From an uncultured Alcaligenaceae bacterium (lineage in GTDB: Bacteria; Pseudomonadota; Gammaproteobacteria; Burkholderiales; Burkholderiaceae_B), in contig CALEQZ010000019.1 of NCBI GenBank assembly GCA_937908115.1, forward strand, positions 3,714 through 67,713: a DNA stretch of 64,000 nt, read 5' to 3'. Position 1 is the first letter of the stretch, and each line of letters starts with the position of its first letter. Shown here piece by piece: positions 18,928 to 28,354 of the stretch. Both the position numbers and the translations under genes were made by a program. The notes beneath the pieces were generated by a model. It made no database searches and was not told the origin of the DNA. It saw nothing but the letters and a program-made list of their open reading frames with translations.

Positions 18928-19914
18928 ATGATTTCGCGTCGCAGAATTCTCAAACTGGGCTACGGCAGCGTGCTCCTGGCGGGAGCCTCTTTCGGGCGCG
19001 TGCACGCCAGTTCGGGCCCGGTCAGCATCGTGATCCCTGGGCCGCATGGCGGCGGGGCCGACGCGATCGCGCGCATCGTGGGGGAAAAGCTCAGTGCAAG
19101 GACCGGCCAGACGGTGATCGTCGAAGCCCGTCCCGGCGACGGCGGACTGATCGCCAGCAATTACGTCAAGCGCCAGAACCCGGACGGCAAGGTCCTGTAC
19201 CTGAGCTCGTCCATGCTCGTCACCGCGCCGGCCGTGTATCCGGAAGTCCAGAAGCTCGACCCGGTGACCGACTTCACGCCGCTGGCCAGGCTTTCGATCA
19301 ACACCTACCTGTTCCTTGCGCGCAAGGAGCTGCCCTATTCCAATGTGCCCGAGTTCATCGAGTACTGCCGGGCCAATCCCAATAAAGTCACCATAGGGAC
19401 GGTGGGGCAGGGATCGTCCAGCCACCTGGCCGCCGCCTACCTGGCCAAGGCGGCCAAGCTGGACGTTACCATCGTGCATTACAAGGGCTCGGCGCCGGCA
19501 AACCAGGACCTGATGGGCGGGTTCATCGATGCGAAGTTCGAGAACCTTGCGGGCACGCGCGCCACGCTGGATTCAGGCAAGGTCAAGTTCCTGGGCGTGT
19601 CCAATGCGCAAAGGTCGCCGCTGTTTCCCGATGTGCCGACGGTCAACGAGACGGTGCCGGGCATGGTGGTCGACGATTTCTTCGTCATCGTGGCGCCCAA
19701 GGGGATGGACAAGACCCACGCACAAACGCTCAGCAGCCACCTTGGCGAGGTGGTCCGCATGCCCGACGTGCAGGAAAAGCTGCGCAGCCAGCTCGGCGCC
19801 ATTTCCGCGCCGCTCGATCCGAACGAAACGGCGGGCTACATGCGTGAGTCGTTCGACCGGACCAAGACCTGGGCGGCCGATCTGCTGGGCCCGGGCGCGC
19901 TGGCAAACGGCTAG
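18928..19914 (+). CDS. Bug-family (TctC-like) periplasmic solute receptor, Tat-type signal
   Basis: The 328-residue protein has a twin-arginine-like leader SRRRILKLG followed by a hydrophobic stretch, and a tripartite tricarboxylate receptor domain starting at VSIVIPGPHGGGADAIAR. Bug receptors bind small carboxylates and amides in the periplasm. A GGGGG ribosome site sits just before the ATG. No TctA/TctB membrane genes are adjacent, as usual for orphan Bug genes of this family. A lactonase-type gene follows, divergent from the dioxygenase gene. Confidence 0.9.
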   Translation: MISRRRILKLGYGSVLLAGASFGRVHASSGPVSIVIPGPHGGGADAIARIVGEKLSARTGQTVIVEARPGDGGLIASNYVKRQNPDGKVLYLSSSMLVTAPAVYPEVQKLDPVTDFTPLARLSINTYLFLARKELPYSNVPEFIEYCRANPNKVTIGTVGQGSSSHLAAAYLAKAAKLDVTIVHYKGSAPANQDLMGGFIDAKFENLAGTRATLDSGKVKFLGVSNAQRSPLFPDVPTVNETVPGMVVDDFFVIVAPKGMDKTHAQTLSSHLGEVVRMPDVQEKLRSQLGAISAPLDPNETAGYMRESFDRTKTWAADLLGPGALANG

Positions 19915-19937
19915 CCTGCGGCAAGCCGCGCCAAGCC

Positions 19938-20895
19938 ATGTTTGCGCCGCCGCCGACGGTCCAGGCCGAGGTATTTCGCCCGCTATCCCGACGAACTGCG
20001 CACGGCGACCGCCGACGCCGAGTGGAACCGGGGCCAGCCGGCCGGCCTGGGCGCGTCGAGCTTTCTCGAAGGCCCGTCCTTCGATCGCGACGGCGTCCTG
20101 TGGTGCGTGGACATCGTCAACGGAAGAATCCTCAACGTCGACGCAGCGGGCAATTTCTCGATCGCCGCCGAATACGACGGCTGGCCCAACGGACTGAAGA
20201 TCCGCGACGACGGGCTGGTCTTCATCGCTGACTACAAGCACGGGCTCATGGTGCACGAGCCCGGGTCCCGGTCCGTGAAGCCCTACCTGACCCGCACAGG
20301 CCTGGAGCGGTTCAAGGGCGTCAACGACCTGTTCTTCGCGCAGAACGGGGATCTGTACTTCACCGACCAGGGCATGACGGGCCTGCACGATCCGTCCGGC
20401 CGGCTGTTGCGCCTGGCGCCCGACGGGCGGCTGGATTGCCTGCTGGCCGGTCTGCCCAGCCCCAACGGCGTCGTCATGGATTTGCAGGAGCGCGCGGTGC
20501 TCGTGGCGGTGACGCGGGCCAATGCCGTCTGGCGCGTGCCGCTGGCGGGCGGCGGGGTCGCGAAAGTCGGGCTGTTCCTGCAGCTGTCGGGCGGCCTGGG
20601 CCCAGACGGCCTGGCGGTGAACGCATCGGGTGGCCTGGCGGTGGCGCATGCGGGGCTGGGGTCGGTCTGGCTGTTCGATGCGCAGGGCGAACCCCTGCTG
20701 CGCGTCAAAACGCCAGGCGGCGCCCTGTCGACCAATATTGCCTACGGCGGCCCGCATCGCGCGGACCTGTTCATTACGGAATCGGCGAGCGGGCAGATAT
20801 ACCGGGCAAGTATGGATGTGCCGGGAAAGCCGCTGCTGTCCCATCGCCCGCCGCCGCGGCATCGGCGGGCAGGTACGACTCCGAGGGATAGCTGA
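19938..20895 (+). CDS. SMP-30/gluconolactonase-family protein with probable 5' frameshift
   Basis: This is a six-bladed propeller lactonase-like protein with [35 protein letters not shown] and SPNGVVMD motifs, including the metal-binding Glu and Asn positions. The natural N terminus [13 protein letters not shown] starts at ATG 19938, 23 bp after the Bug gene, but it is out of frame with the rest. One extra C at about 19977 separates it from the continuing ARYPDELR. Unless translation starts at a weak TTG (19942) or inside, the gene is broken. The C terminus also seems extended, overlapping the antisense desulfhydrase remnant. Confidence 0.75.
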
Positions 20896-21281
20896 ATATC
20901 CCCGGCAGCCCGCCCGTGTGGATGAAGACCACGTTCCGTCCCGCGCCAAATCGCCTCGCCACGTCGATTGCCGCGTGCATGGCCTTGCCCGTATAGCAAG
21001 GGTCCAGCAGGATGCCTTCCAGCCGCGCTGCCAGCGCAATGGCGTTCATCGCGCCCGGGGTGGGCGCGGCATAGCCCTCGCCCAGGTAGCCCGCCAATAT
21101 ATGAATATCCTGCTCGGCCAGCTTGCAGTCCAGGCCAAGCATGCCCGATGCCTTGGCGACGTCCGTTTCGATCCGCTGGCGCAGCTCGTCAGGCGAGCGG
21201 TTGATGGCCACCCCCAGGATGGGCACGCACTGGCGGTGATACAGGCAGCCAAGGTGCAGGCCGCTTTGAATGCACCCCGAT
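20774..21281 (-). pseudogene. 3' remnant of D-cysteine desulfhydrase/ACC deaminase-like gene
   Basis: The last 140 or so codons of a PLP-dependent enzyme of the D-cysteine desulfhydrase/ACC deaminase family remain on the minus strand. Readable parts are [31 protein letters not shown] and [15 protein letters not shown]. The N-terminal part, with the PLP lysine, is gone. The homology stops exactly where the glmS repeat begins (21281/21282). This marks a break made when the glmS copy joined here. The gene would once have converged on the SMP-30 gene, whose 3' end it overlaps. Confidence 0.8.
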
Positions 21282-22716
21282 TCATTGCCCACCTGATCAA
21301 CCATCTGTACCAGGGCGACCTGTTCGACGCCGTGCAGCAGGCGGTGCGCCGCCTGCACGGCGCCTACGCCATCGCCGTGTTCTGCGGCGACGAGCCACAT
21401 CGGGTGGTGGGCGCCCGGCAAGGGTCACCGCTGGTGGTGGGCCTTGGGTCCAACGAGAACTTCCTCGCCTCGGACGCCCTGGCGCTGGCGGGCACGACCG
21501 ACCAGATCATCTACCTGGAAGACGGCGACGTCGTCGACCTGCAGCTCAACCGTGTATGGGTCGTCGACGCCGCCGGCAAGGCGGTCGAGCGCAAGGTGCA
21601 TACCGTGCATGTGCATAGCGGCGCGGCCGAGCTTGGCCCGTACCGGCATTTCATGCAAAAGGAAATCTTCGAGCAGCCGCGCGCCGTGGGCGATACGCTG
21701 CAGGACATCGAAGGCGTCAGTCCCGAGCTGTTCGGCGACGGCGCCTACCAGGTGTTCAAGGAGACCGAGTCGGTGCTGATCCTGGCCTGCGGGACCAGCC
21801 ACTATGCCGGCATGACGGCCAAGTACTGGATCGAATCACTGGCCCAGATCCCGGTCGCGGTGGAGATCGCCAGCGAATACCGCTACCGCGACAGCGTGCC
21901 CAACCCGCGCACGCTGGTGGTGACGATTTCCCAGTCGGGCGAGACGGCCGATACGCTGGCCGCGCTCAAGCACGCGCGTGGGCTGGGCATGAAAAACACG
22001 CTGACCATCTGCAACGTGGCCACCAGCGCGATGGTGCGCGAATGCAAGCTGAGCTACATCACGCGTGCGGGCGTGGAAATCGGCGTGGCCTCGACCAAGG
22101 CCTTTACCACCCAGCTGACCGCGCTGTTCTTGCTGGCGCTGGCGCTGGCGCAGACGCGCGGCCGCCTGGACGACCAGGCCGAGGCCGAGCACTTGAAGGC
22201 GCTGCGCCACCTGCCCGTGGCGATCAGCTCGGTGCTGGCGCTCGAGCCCCAGATCATGGCCTGGGCCGACCGCTTCGCCAGCAAGGAGAATGCGCTCTTC
22301 CTGGGACGGGGCCTGCACTATCCGATCGCTTTGGAAGGCGCGCTAAAGCTGAAGGAAATCAGCTACATCCACGCCGAAGCCTATCCGGCCGGTGAGCTCA
22401 AGCACGGTCCGCTGGCGTTGGTCACCGACCAGATGCCCGTGGTGACCATTGCGCCCAACGACGCGCTGCTCGAAAAGCTCAAGTCCAACATGCAGGAAGT
22501 GCGCGCGCGCGGCGGTGAGCTGTACGTGTTCGCCGACGCCGACACGCGCATCCAGAGTGCCGACGGCACGCACGTGATCCGCATGCCCGAGCATTACGGG
22601 CTGCTCTCGCCCATCCTGCATACCGTGCCGCTGCAATTGCTGGCCTATCACACGGCCTGCGCGCGTGGCACCGACGTGGACAAGCCGCGCAATTTGGCCA
22701 AGAGCGTGACGGTGGA
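21282..22716 (+). repeat. 1,435-bp direct repeat, copy 2 (glmS 3' part)
   Basis: This copy corresponds to bases 10199-11633 with no difference seen. Recombination between the two copies would release an 11,083-bp circle carrying block A and leave one intact glmS. Identity this high over 1.4 kb points to a recent event or ongoing gene conversion. Confidence 0.93.
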
Positions 22717-22720
22717 ATAA
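21282..22720 (+). pseudogene. glmS: 5'-truncated glmS (codons 133-610)
   Basis: The copy keeps an undamaged frame for the last part of the glutaminase domain, both SIS domains and the C-terminal tail. It lacks the first 131 codons, including catalytic Cys2, the start codon and the promoter. Its stop is TAA after GAA, where the full gene has GAG TAG. The frame stays open into upstream sequence, but those codons are shadows of the SMP-30 gene, not a real extension. If transcribed it could at most give an isomerase-only fragment. Confidence 0.9.
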
Positions 22721-23147
22721 ACGCCTGCGCCGGCTGCACAGGCACCGCGTTGGCCGAGCGGCCGCGGGCAGGCCTTGCTTGCCTTCCGTCTGACTGAATA
22801 TCCCGGCCGCTGGCCCCATTGCGGTGGGGTTCGCGGGCTCTTGCCGCTTACCGTGCGATGCCTGCGCGACGCATGCCACGCACCGCATTGCGCAGCCCTA
22901 GGACGCCCCGATCGAGTAGCAAGGGCCGAGACGTGCGTGAGCAATGCCGCGGCCGGATTGGTGTCTTCCAACAATTCCGCTGTGCGGAATTGCTTTTCGC
23001 CAATTTCGTTGACGCTGGGCGAGCTGCTGCTTATCTTTGACGGCGACACTGTGCCCTGCCGCGAGCGACCATAGTTCGCACTAGCCACGCCAGGTGAATC
23101 CGCCAGTCCGGTGGGGCAGTCAACCAGAACGATTCAAGGAGACAGCC
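22721..23147. other. Gene-free control region before the TRAP operon
   Basis: These 427 bp between the partial glmS and the TRAP receptor gene hold no gene I can support. Short open frames on both strands look like noise. The region has one clear signal, the 21-bp palindrome at 22972. An AAGGAGACAGCC ribosome site precedes the TRAP receptor start. Confidence 0.6.
22972..22992. promoter_or_regulatory. Perfect 9-3-9 palindrome, probable IclR-family operator (site 1)
   Basis: CAATTCCGC-TGT-GCGGAATTG lies 156 bp before the TRAP receptor gene. A near copy (15 of the 17 core bases) lies before the IclR gene at 29144. The shared sequence links the transporter operon and the divergent CoA-catabolic operon to the one IclR regulator. 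Confidence 0.72.
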
Positions 23148-24128
23148 ATGTTCCGTCGTCTGCTTCTGTGTGCGGCTGCCACGGCCACCCTGCTTGCGGG
23201 GGCCAGCGCACAAGCCAAGAATTTCACGATCCTGTCGAGCTGGGATGCCAGCTACAACGCCGTGCCGGTGTTCGTGGATGCCTTCATCGCCAAGCTGAAG
23301 GAACAATCCAATGGCGAACTTACGGCCGAAATGCGCGGCCCCGAAACGGTGCCGCCTTTCGAACAACTGCAACCCGTATCCAGCGGCTTGTTCGATTTTC
23401 TGTTCACACACGGTGCCTATCACTTGGGCGAGACGGGAATGGGCTTTGCGCTGGATGCCATGAAGGATGATCCGGTCGCACGGCGCGAAAGCGGGGTCTA
23501 TGAACTGATCGACAAGCACTACAACGCGCGCGGACTGAAATTGATCGGCGTGTTTTCCTCGGCTTCGGGCTACCACTTCCTGCTGCGCGAGCCCATCGGC
23601 GCCGATGGTGCGCTCAAAGGCCGGAAGATCCGCGCGTCGGCCACCTACCACGACATGGTCGAACAGCTGCAGGGCGCCGTGGTTTCGTTGCCAGCCAGCG
23701 AGATTTACTCCGCGCTCGAACGTCGCGTGGTGGATGGCGCGGCTTGGCCCGTGTTCGGCGCCATGGAGTCGCGCTGGTATGAGGTTTCCGAGTACATGAC
23801 GCGTCCGACCTTCGGTGTCACCAACCAAATCCTGTTCATGAACCTGGATGCCTGGGAGGCGCTCTCGGACAAGCAGCAAAAGGTCATCCTCGAGGTGGCG
23901 CGCGAGCTCGAGGTGTCCGGTCGCAAGGTCTTCGAAAATCTCTGGGAAAAAGAGGATGCCGCCATGCAGGCGGCCGGCCTGAAGATCACGCAGTTCGGCC
24001 CGGAAATTGCTCCCAAGGTCGATGCGATCTTTGCGGCTGGCGTCTGGAAGCAGGTCAAGGCACGTTCCGGTCCCGACGGCGAGGCCCTTCACAAGCTGGC
24101 CGTCGAGAAGGGGTTGACGAGTCAATGA
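23148..24128 (+). CDS. TRAP transporter solute-binding protein (DctP family)
   Basis: The 326-residue protein has a cleavable signal ending ASAQA and a DctP domain with the conserved Arg in RKIRASATYHD, which usually clamps a substrate carboxylate. The start is set by AAGGAGACAGCC. It overlaps the small membrane subunit by 4 bp. As the first gene of block B it delivers the substrate, presumably a carboxylic acid, to the enzymes downstream. The exact ligand cannot be told. Confidence 0.93.
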   Translation: MFRRLLLCAAATATLLAGASAQAKNFTILSSWDASYNAVPVFVDAFIAKLKEQSNGELTAEMRGPETVPPFEQLQPVSSGLFDFLFTHGAYHLGETGMGFALDAMKDDPVARRESGVYELIDKHYNARGLKLIGVFSSASGYHFLLREPIGADGALKGRKIRASATYHDMVEQLQGAVVSLPASEIYSALERRVVDGAAWPVFGAMESRWYEVSEYMTRPTFGVTNQILFMNLDAWEALSDKQQKVILEVARELEVSGRKVFENLWEKEDAAMQAAGLKITQFGPEIAPKVDAIFAAGVWKQVKARSGPDGEALHKLAVEKGLTSQ

Positions 24129-24676
24129 TGCGCCCGGGTCTTTGCAAGCTTGGGTCGCCCGTGATCGGCGCGCTGACCGCGTTGCATGACGCGGTCACGC
24201 GCCTGACATTTGCCGTGTCCGTGGCGGCTGCGGCGTACCTGACGTTGATGCTGGCGGTCGAAGTGATCACGCGGTACGCGCTCAAGGCGCCCACCGGCTG
24301 GATTCCCGATACCGCATCGGTCAGTTTTGCGCTGATCACCTTCATGGGTGCACCCATGCTCGCCTGGAAGCACGGGCACGTCAACATGGACATCGTGGTC
24401 AAGTGCATGCCTGCGGGCATGGCACGGTGGGTGCAAAGGTTCGTCTACCTGTTGTCGGCGGCGGCATGCCTGTTGACCGCTTGGTTCGGCTACGGAGAGC
24501 TATTGCGGCTCATCCGCCGCAACGTGATGATGATCGCCGTAACGCCCATTCCGAAGTGGTGGCTCATGGCGGCCATCGTGTATTGCCTATCCAGCATGGG
24601 CATCTACTTCATTAGGCATTTGTGCGCCACCTTTTGCCCGCCGGGTGGAATCGAGGGTTCGAGCGAGGCCGCGTGA
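24125..24676 (+). CDS. TRAP transporter small membrane subunit (DctQ family)
   Basis: The 183-residue protein has four predicted membrane helices and the DctQ signature near WIPDTASVSFALITFMGAP. It bridges receptor and large subunit in the sodium-driven TRAP system. Both its ends overlap neighbouring genes (ATGA), so all three subunits are translationally coupled. Confidence 0.9.
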   Translation: MMRPGLCKLGSPVIGALTALHDAVTRLTFAVSVAAAAYLTLMLAVEVITRYALKAPTGWIPDTASVSFALITFMGAPMLAWKHGHVNMDIVVKCMPAGMARWVQRFVYLLSAAACLLTAWFGYGELLRLIRRNVMMIAVTPIPKWWLMAAIVYCLSSMGIYFIRHLCATFCPPGGIEGSSEAA

Positions 24677-25983
24677 TGGAATGGCATGTACTGATTGCGG
24701 CGGCGGTGGCGCTCATGCTCCTGCTTTTCGCCAGCGGGCTGCCGATTTTCCTGTCTTTCCTCGTGCTGAACCTGGCAAGCCTTTACTACCTGTCGGGCAG
24801 CTTCAAGGGGGTGCTGCTGGTGGTGAACTCGATGTTCGACACCGGTACCAGCCTGTCGTTGGCCGCCATACCGCTGTTCATATTGCTGGGCGAAATCCTG
24901 TTCAGGTCCAGTGCCGTGAATGTCATGTTCGACGCCGTCGACGCCGTGGTGGGTGCGGTGCGGGCGCGTCTGTACATCGTGAGCGTCTTGCTTTCCACGA
25001 TATTCGGGGCGTTGTCGGGATCGGCAATGGCCGTCGCCGCGATGATGGGCGCATCGCTGCTGCCCGAGATGGAAAGGCGAGGCTACCAGAAGCGCCTTTC
25101 CCTGGAGTCCATATTGGGCGGGTCGACGCTGGCTCCCATCATCCCGCCCAGCGTGATGGCGGTGGTGCTGGCCATCCTGGCGAGCGTGTCCGTGTCTCGC
25201 CTGTTGATCGCTGGCATCCTGCCCGGATTGCTGCTGGCCGCTGTCCTGTTTGCCTACGTGGTTATCCGCGTTAAGCTCGACCCGGACCTTGCGCCGCCGG
25301 TCGACGAATCGACCCGGTTCACGACGGCGCAGCGCATGCGCCTGGTGGCGCGGGCAGCGCCCTTCTTGTGCATCATCGTGGCCATCCTCGTGCTGATCAT
25401 CGCCGGTGCGGGAACACCGACGGAGGCCGCCGCGGTCGGGTGCGTGGTGGCCGCAGTGATCTGCTCGATTTTTGCCACCCTGCGCTGGTCGACACTCTGG
25501 CAGGCGCTGCGATCCACGGCGCACACCACCGCCATGATCATGGCCATCATGGTGTGCTCGGTGTCGTTCAGCCAGGTGCTGAACATGAGCGGGGTCACCG
25601 TCAATCTGGTCAAGGCCGTGACGGCACTCGACTGGCCGGCCGCCATCATGTTTGTCCTGCTGATGGGCTTGGGGTTCATCCTGTGCATGTTCATCGACCA
25701 GATCGCGGTCATGATCCTGCTCGTGCCTTTGTACAAGCCCATTATTGCGGCGCTGGGCTTCGAGCCCGTCTGGTTTTGGGCGATCTTCCTGGTGATCATG
25801 GCGCTGGGCAATGTGACGCCGCCCTTCGGCTACACGCTGTTTGCGTTGCAAGGTGCCGCGCGTGGCACCAAGATCCAGGAGTTGTACTGGGCTTCGTATC
25901 CAGTGACGCTGCTGTACTTTGCCGTCATCGCGGTATTGGCGCTGTTTCCTGGGATCGTCATGTTTTTGCCCTCGCTGATGTAG
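24676..25983 (+). CDS. TRAP transporter large membrane subunit (DctM family)
   Basis: The 435-residue protein has about 12 hydrophobic segments with GSTLAPIIPPSVM, the re-entrant loop motif of DctM, and the second repeat near GNVTPPFGYTLF. It forms the translocation path for the substrate caught by the receptor. The start at 24676 overlaps the stop of the small subunit. Length and motifs are normal. Confidence 0.92.
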   Translation: MEWHVLIAAAVALMLLLFASGLPIFLSFLVLNLASLYYLSGSFKGVLLVVNSMFDTGTSLSLAAIPLFILLGEILFRSSAVNVMFDAVDAVVGAVRARLYIVSVLLSTIFGALSGSAMAVAAMMGASLLPEMERRGYQKRLSLESILGGSTLAPIIPPSVMAVVLAILASVSVSRLLIAGILPGLLLAAVLFAYVVIRVKLDPDLAPPVDESTRFTTAQRMRLVARAAPFLCIIVAILVLIIAGAGTPTEAAAVGCVVAAVICSIFATLRWSTLWQALRSTAHTTAMIMAIMVCSVSFSQVLNMSGVTVNLVKAVTALDWPAAIMFVLLMGLGFILCMFIDQIAVMILLVPLYKPIIAALGFEPVWFWAIFLVIMALGNVTPPFGYTLFALQGAARGTKIQELYWASYPVTLLYFAVIAVLALFPGIVMFLPSLM

Positions 25984-26037
25984 GGGCGGGCGGACTTCGC
26001 CCGGCCGGGCCGGGTGGGAGCGAAAGAGAATACGGAT

Positions 26038-26817
26038 ATGGATCTTGGAATTGCCGGACTCAATGCGCTGATCCTTGGGGGATCCAGGGGCCTGGGCTTT
26101 GCCTGTGCGCAGGCGTTGGCTGCAGAAGGGGTGCGAGTGGCCATTTGCGGGCGTGATCGCGAATATGCCGAACGGCAGGCGGCCACGCTGAATCCCGAGT
26201 CCTTCGGGATAGCCGGGGACGTTTCCGACCCCGCTTCGCGCAAGGCGATCGTCGAGGCCTGCTATGCGCGCATGGGACGCATCGACATCCTGGTGACCAA
26301 TGCCGGCGGGCCGCCACCCGGTCCGGTCGAATCCCATGCACCGGAAACGTGGCTGGCCGCTCTCCAGGCCAACATGTTGTCGGCCATCGACTTCGCCACC
26401 ATGGTGTTGCCAAGAATGAAGGAGGCGGGCTTCGGGCGGATCGTGAACATCACATCGTTCACGGTGCGCGAACCATACCCCAACATGGGCCTGGCGACCG
26501 GCGTGCGCGCCGGCCTGACGGGTGCCATGGCCAGCCTGGCGGCAGAAGTGGCGCCGTATGGCGTCACCGTCAACAACCTGCTGCCCGGGCTCATGGATAC
26601 GGGCGCCCTGGTGCGCGTGTACCGGGCGCAATCCGAGCGCGAAGGTATCAGCATGGAGGCTGCGAAGCAGCGAATGGCCGATTCCGTGCCCATGAAACGG
26701 CTGGGCACGGCAGAGGATTTCGGGGCTGTTTGCGCGTTCCTGTGCTCGCGCCAGGCGTCGTACATGACGGGGCAGAACGTGACCGTCGACGGCGGCCTAG
26801 TGAAGAGTCTTCTGTAA
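26038..26817 (+). CDS. SDR-family protein lacking the catalytic Tyr-Lys pair
   Basis: The 259-residue Rossmann protein has the coenzyme loop GGSRGLG (residues 15-21) and VTNAGG. Where classical short-chain dehydrogenases have YxxxK it reads VREPYPNMGLATGVRAG, so the usual Tyr and Lys are absent. A divergent SDR clade shares this form. It may use other residues or have a non-redox role. It ends in MTGQNVTVDGG, as the family does. It lies 12 bp before the hydroxyacyl-CoA dehydrogenase gene, inside the catabolic operon. Confidence 0.87.
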   Translation: MDLGIAGLNALILGGSRGLGFACAQALAAEGVRVAICGRDREYAERQAATLNPESFGIAGDVSDPASRKAIVEACYARMGRIDILVTNAGGPPPGPVESHAPETWLAALQANMLSAIDFATMVLPRMKEAGFGRIVNITSFTVREPYPNMGLATGVRAGLTGAMASLAAEVAPYGVTVNNLLPGLMDTGALVRVYRAQSEREGISMEAAKQRMADSVPMKRLGTAEDFGAVCAFLCSRQASYMTGQNVTVDGGLVKSLL

Positions 26818-26829
26818 CGAGGCGGGGGA

Positions 26830-28317
26830 ATGAAGGTAAGTACGATCGGCGTCGTCGGCGCCGGTGCCATGGGGAGTGGCATCGCCCAGGTTGCGGCGGT
26901 GGGAGGCATGGCCGTCCTCATCCACGATGCGCGCGCAGGTGCGGCCGCGCAGGCGTGCGCGCGCATCGTGGAGCAGCTACGCCGGCGCGTGGAGTCCGGC
27001 AAGCTCGCGGCCGAAGTCCTCGCACGAGCCGAATCCTTGCTGCGTCCCGTGGAAACGGTCGCGGACCTTGCCAATTGCGACCTGGTCATCGAGGCGGTGC
27101 TAGAGGACCTGTCGGTCAAGCGCCAGGTGTTCCAGGAACTGGAGGCCGTCGTGCGCGACGATGCCGTGCTGGCGTCCAACACGTCCTCCATTCCCATTGG
27201 CGCCCTGGCCGCCACATGCCGGCGCAAGCAACGCATTGCCGGCATGCACTTCTTCAATCCGGTGCCGGTGATGAAGCTGGTGGAGATCATTCCTGGCCCG
27301 GAAACCGACGAGGCCGTGATGGCTTGCCTGGTGGAAACGGGTAAGCGCATGGGGCGCGTACCAGTGCGTGTGCGCGACACGCCAGGGTTCCTGGTGAACT
27401 TCGGCGGGCGCGCGTATCCCACGGAGGGGTTGGCCGTCTTGCAGGAAGGCGTGGCCACGCCGGCCCAGATCGATGCGATCATGCGCGATGCGTACGGATT
27501 TCGTATGGGACCGTTCGAGCTCATGGACCTGACCGGCATGGACGTGAATTATCCGGTGAGCCGCTTCATCCATGAATGCCAGTCGTATGATCCTCGGCTG
27601 CGCACGACGCCCTTGCACCGGTACATGATGGAAAGCCAGCAGCTGGGCAGAAAGACCGGCCGAGGCTTCTTCGACTACGCAGACGGCGCCGAGACCCCCT
27701 CTGCAGATACGGCGACCGGCGCCAGCCCCGCCGGCCAGGTGTTCGTCCACGGCGAGGATCCTGTCCTGGACGCCTTGGTGGCTTTGGCTGGCGTACGCCG
27801 GCTGGCCCGGGACGACGGGGCATCGCCCATCCTGGCATCCCTACGCGGCGATGACTGCAGCGCCTATGCGGCAGCGCATGGTCTAGACCACCGTCGCCTT
27901 GTCGCCATCGATACGCTGGGAAGCACGGATGTGCGCCTGACGCTCATGTGCGCACCGGGAGCGGATGCGGGGTGCCGCGATAGCGTCGTGGCGATTTTCC
28001 AGCCGTTGCGCAAGATCACGCTCATCAATGATTCGCCCGGTTTCGTCGGGCAGCGCATCGTCGCGATGGTAGGCAACCTGGGCTGCGAAATGGCACAGAT
28101 GCGCATCGCGGCGGTCGACGACATAGACTGCGCCATGCGCCTGGGGCTGAACTACCCAAAGGGGCCTATCGAGCTGGTCGATACCTACGGCTGCAAGACG
28201 ATGTACGGCATACTGGAACGGGTGCAGGCGCTGACGGGTGACGACCGCTATCGCCCCAGTGCGTGGCTGCGCAGGCGCGCGCAACTCGGGTTGCCGGCGG
28301 CAACCCCCGACGCCTGA
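26830..28317 (+). CDS. 3-hydroxyacyl-CoA dehydrogenase, PaaH/PaaC-like
   Basis: The 495-residue enzyme has the NAD loop GAGAMG at residues 10-15 and the catalytic H140 in GMHFFNPVPVMKLVE. A C-terminal dehydrogenase dimerisation domain and a further partial repeat follow, a size typical of the phenylacetate-pathway enzyme. It oxidises a 3-hydroxyacyl-CoA to the 3-oxo form, the step between the crotonase and thiolase encoded further on. The similarity to PaaH does not prove an aromatic substrate, since ring-epoxidase paa genes are absent here. Confidence 0.92.
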   Translation: MKVSTIGVVGAGAMGSGIAQVAAVGGMAVLIHDARAGAAAQACARIVEQLRRRVESGKLAAEVLARAESLLRPVETVADLANCDLVIEAVLEDLSVKRQVFQELEAVVRDDAVLASNTSSIPIGALAATCRRKQRIAGMHFFNPVPVMKLVEIIPGPETDEAVMACLVETGKRMGRVPVRVRDTPGFLVNFGGRAYPTEGLAVLQEGVATPAQIDAIMRDAYGFRMGPFELMDLTGMDVNYPVSRFIHECQSYDPRLRTTPLHRYMMESQQLGRKTGRGFFDYADGAETPSADTATGASPAGQVFVHGEDPVLDALVALAGVRRLARDDGASPILASLRGDDCSAYAAAHGLDHRRLVAIDTLGSTDVRLTLMCAPGADAGCRDSVVAIFQPLRKITLINDSPGFVGQRIVAMVGNLGCEMAQMRIAAVDDIDCAMRLGLNYPKGPIELVDTYGCKTMYGILERVQALTGDDRYRPSAWLRRRAQLGLPAATPDA

Positions 28318-28354
28318 GGAAAGAAAACCCGGCAGGTGGTCGGCGCCTGCGAGG

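Noticed and set aside
20630..22720. Continuous 696-codon open frame giving a longer glmS product
   Set aside because: The first 218 codons are an alternative frame of the SMP-30 gene and the antisense desulfhydrase remnant; no start site is credible.
22775..23088. Possible small genes on either strand before the TRAP operon
   Set aside because: Neither translation resembles a known protein, and both overlap the palindromic operator region.
24604..26631. 675-codon open frame on the minus strand under the TRAP genes
   Set aside because: His/Gln/Arg-rich shadow of DctM and SDR codons; no ribosome site or recognisable domain.
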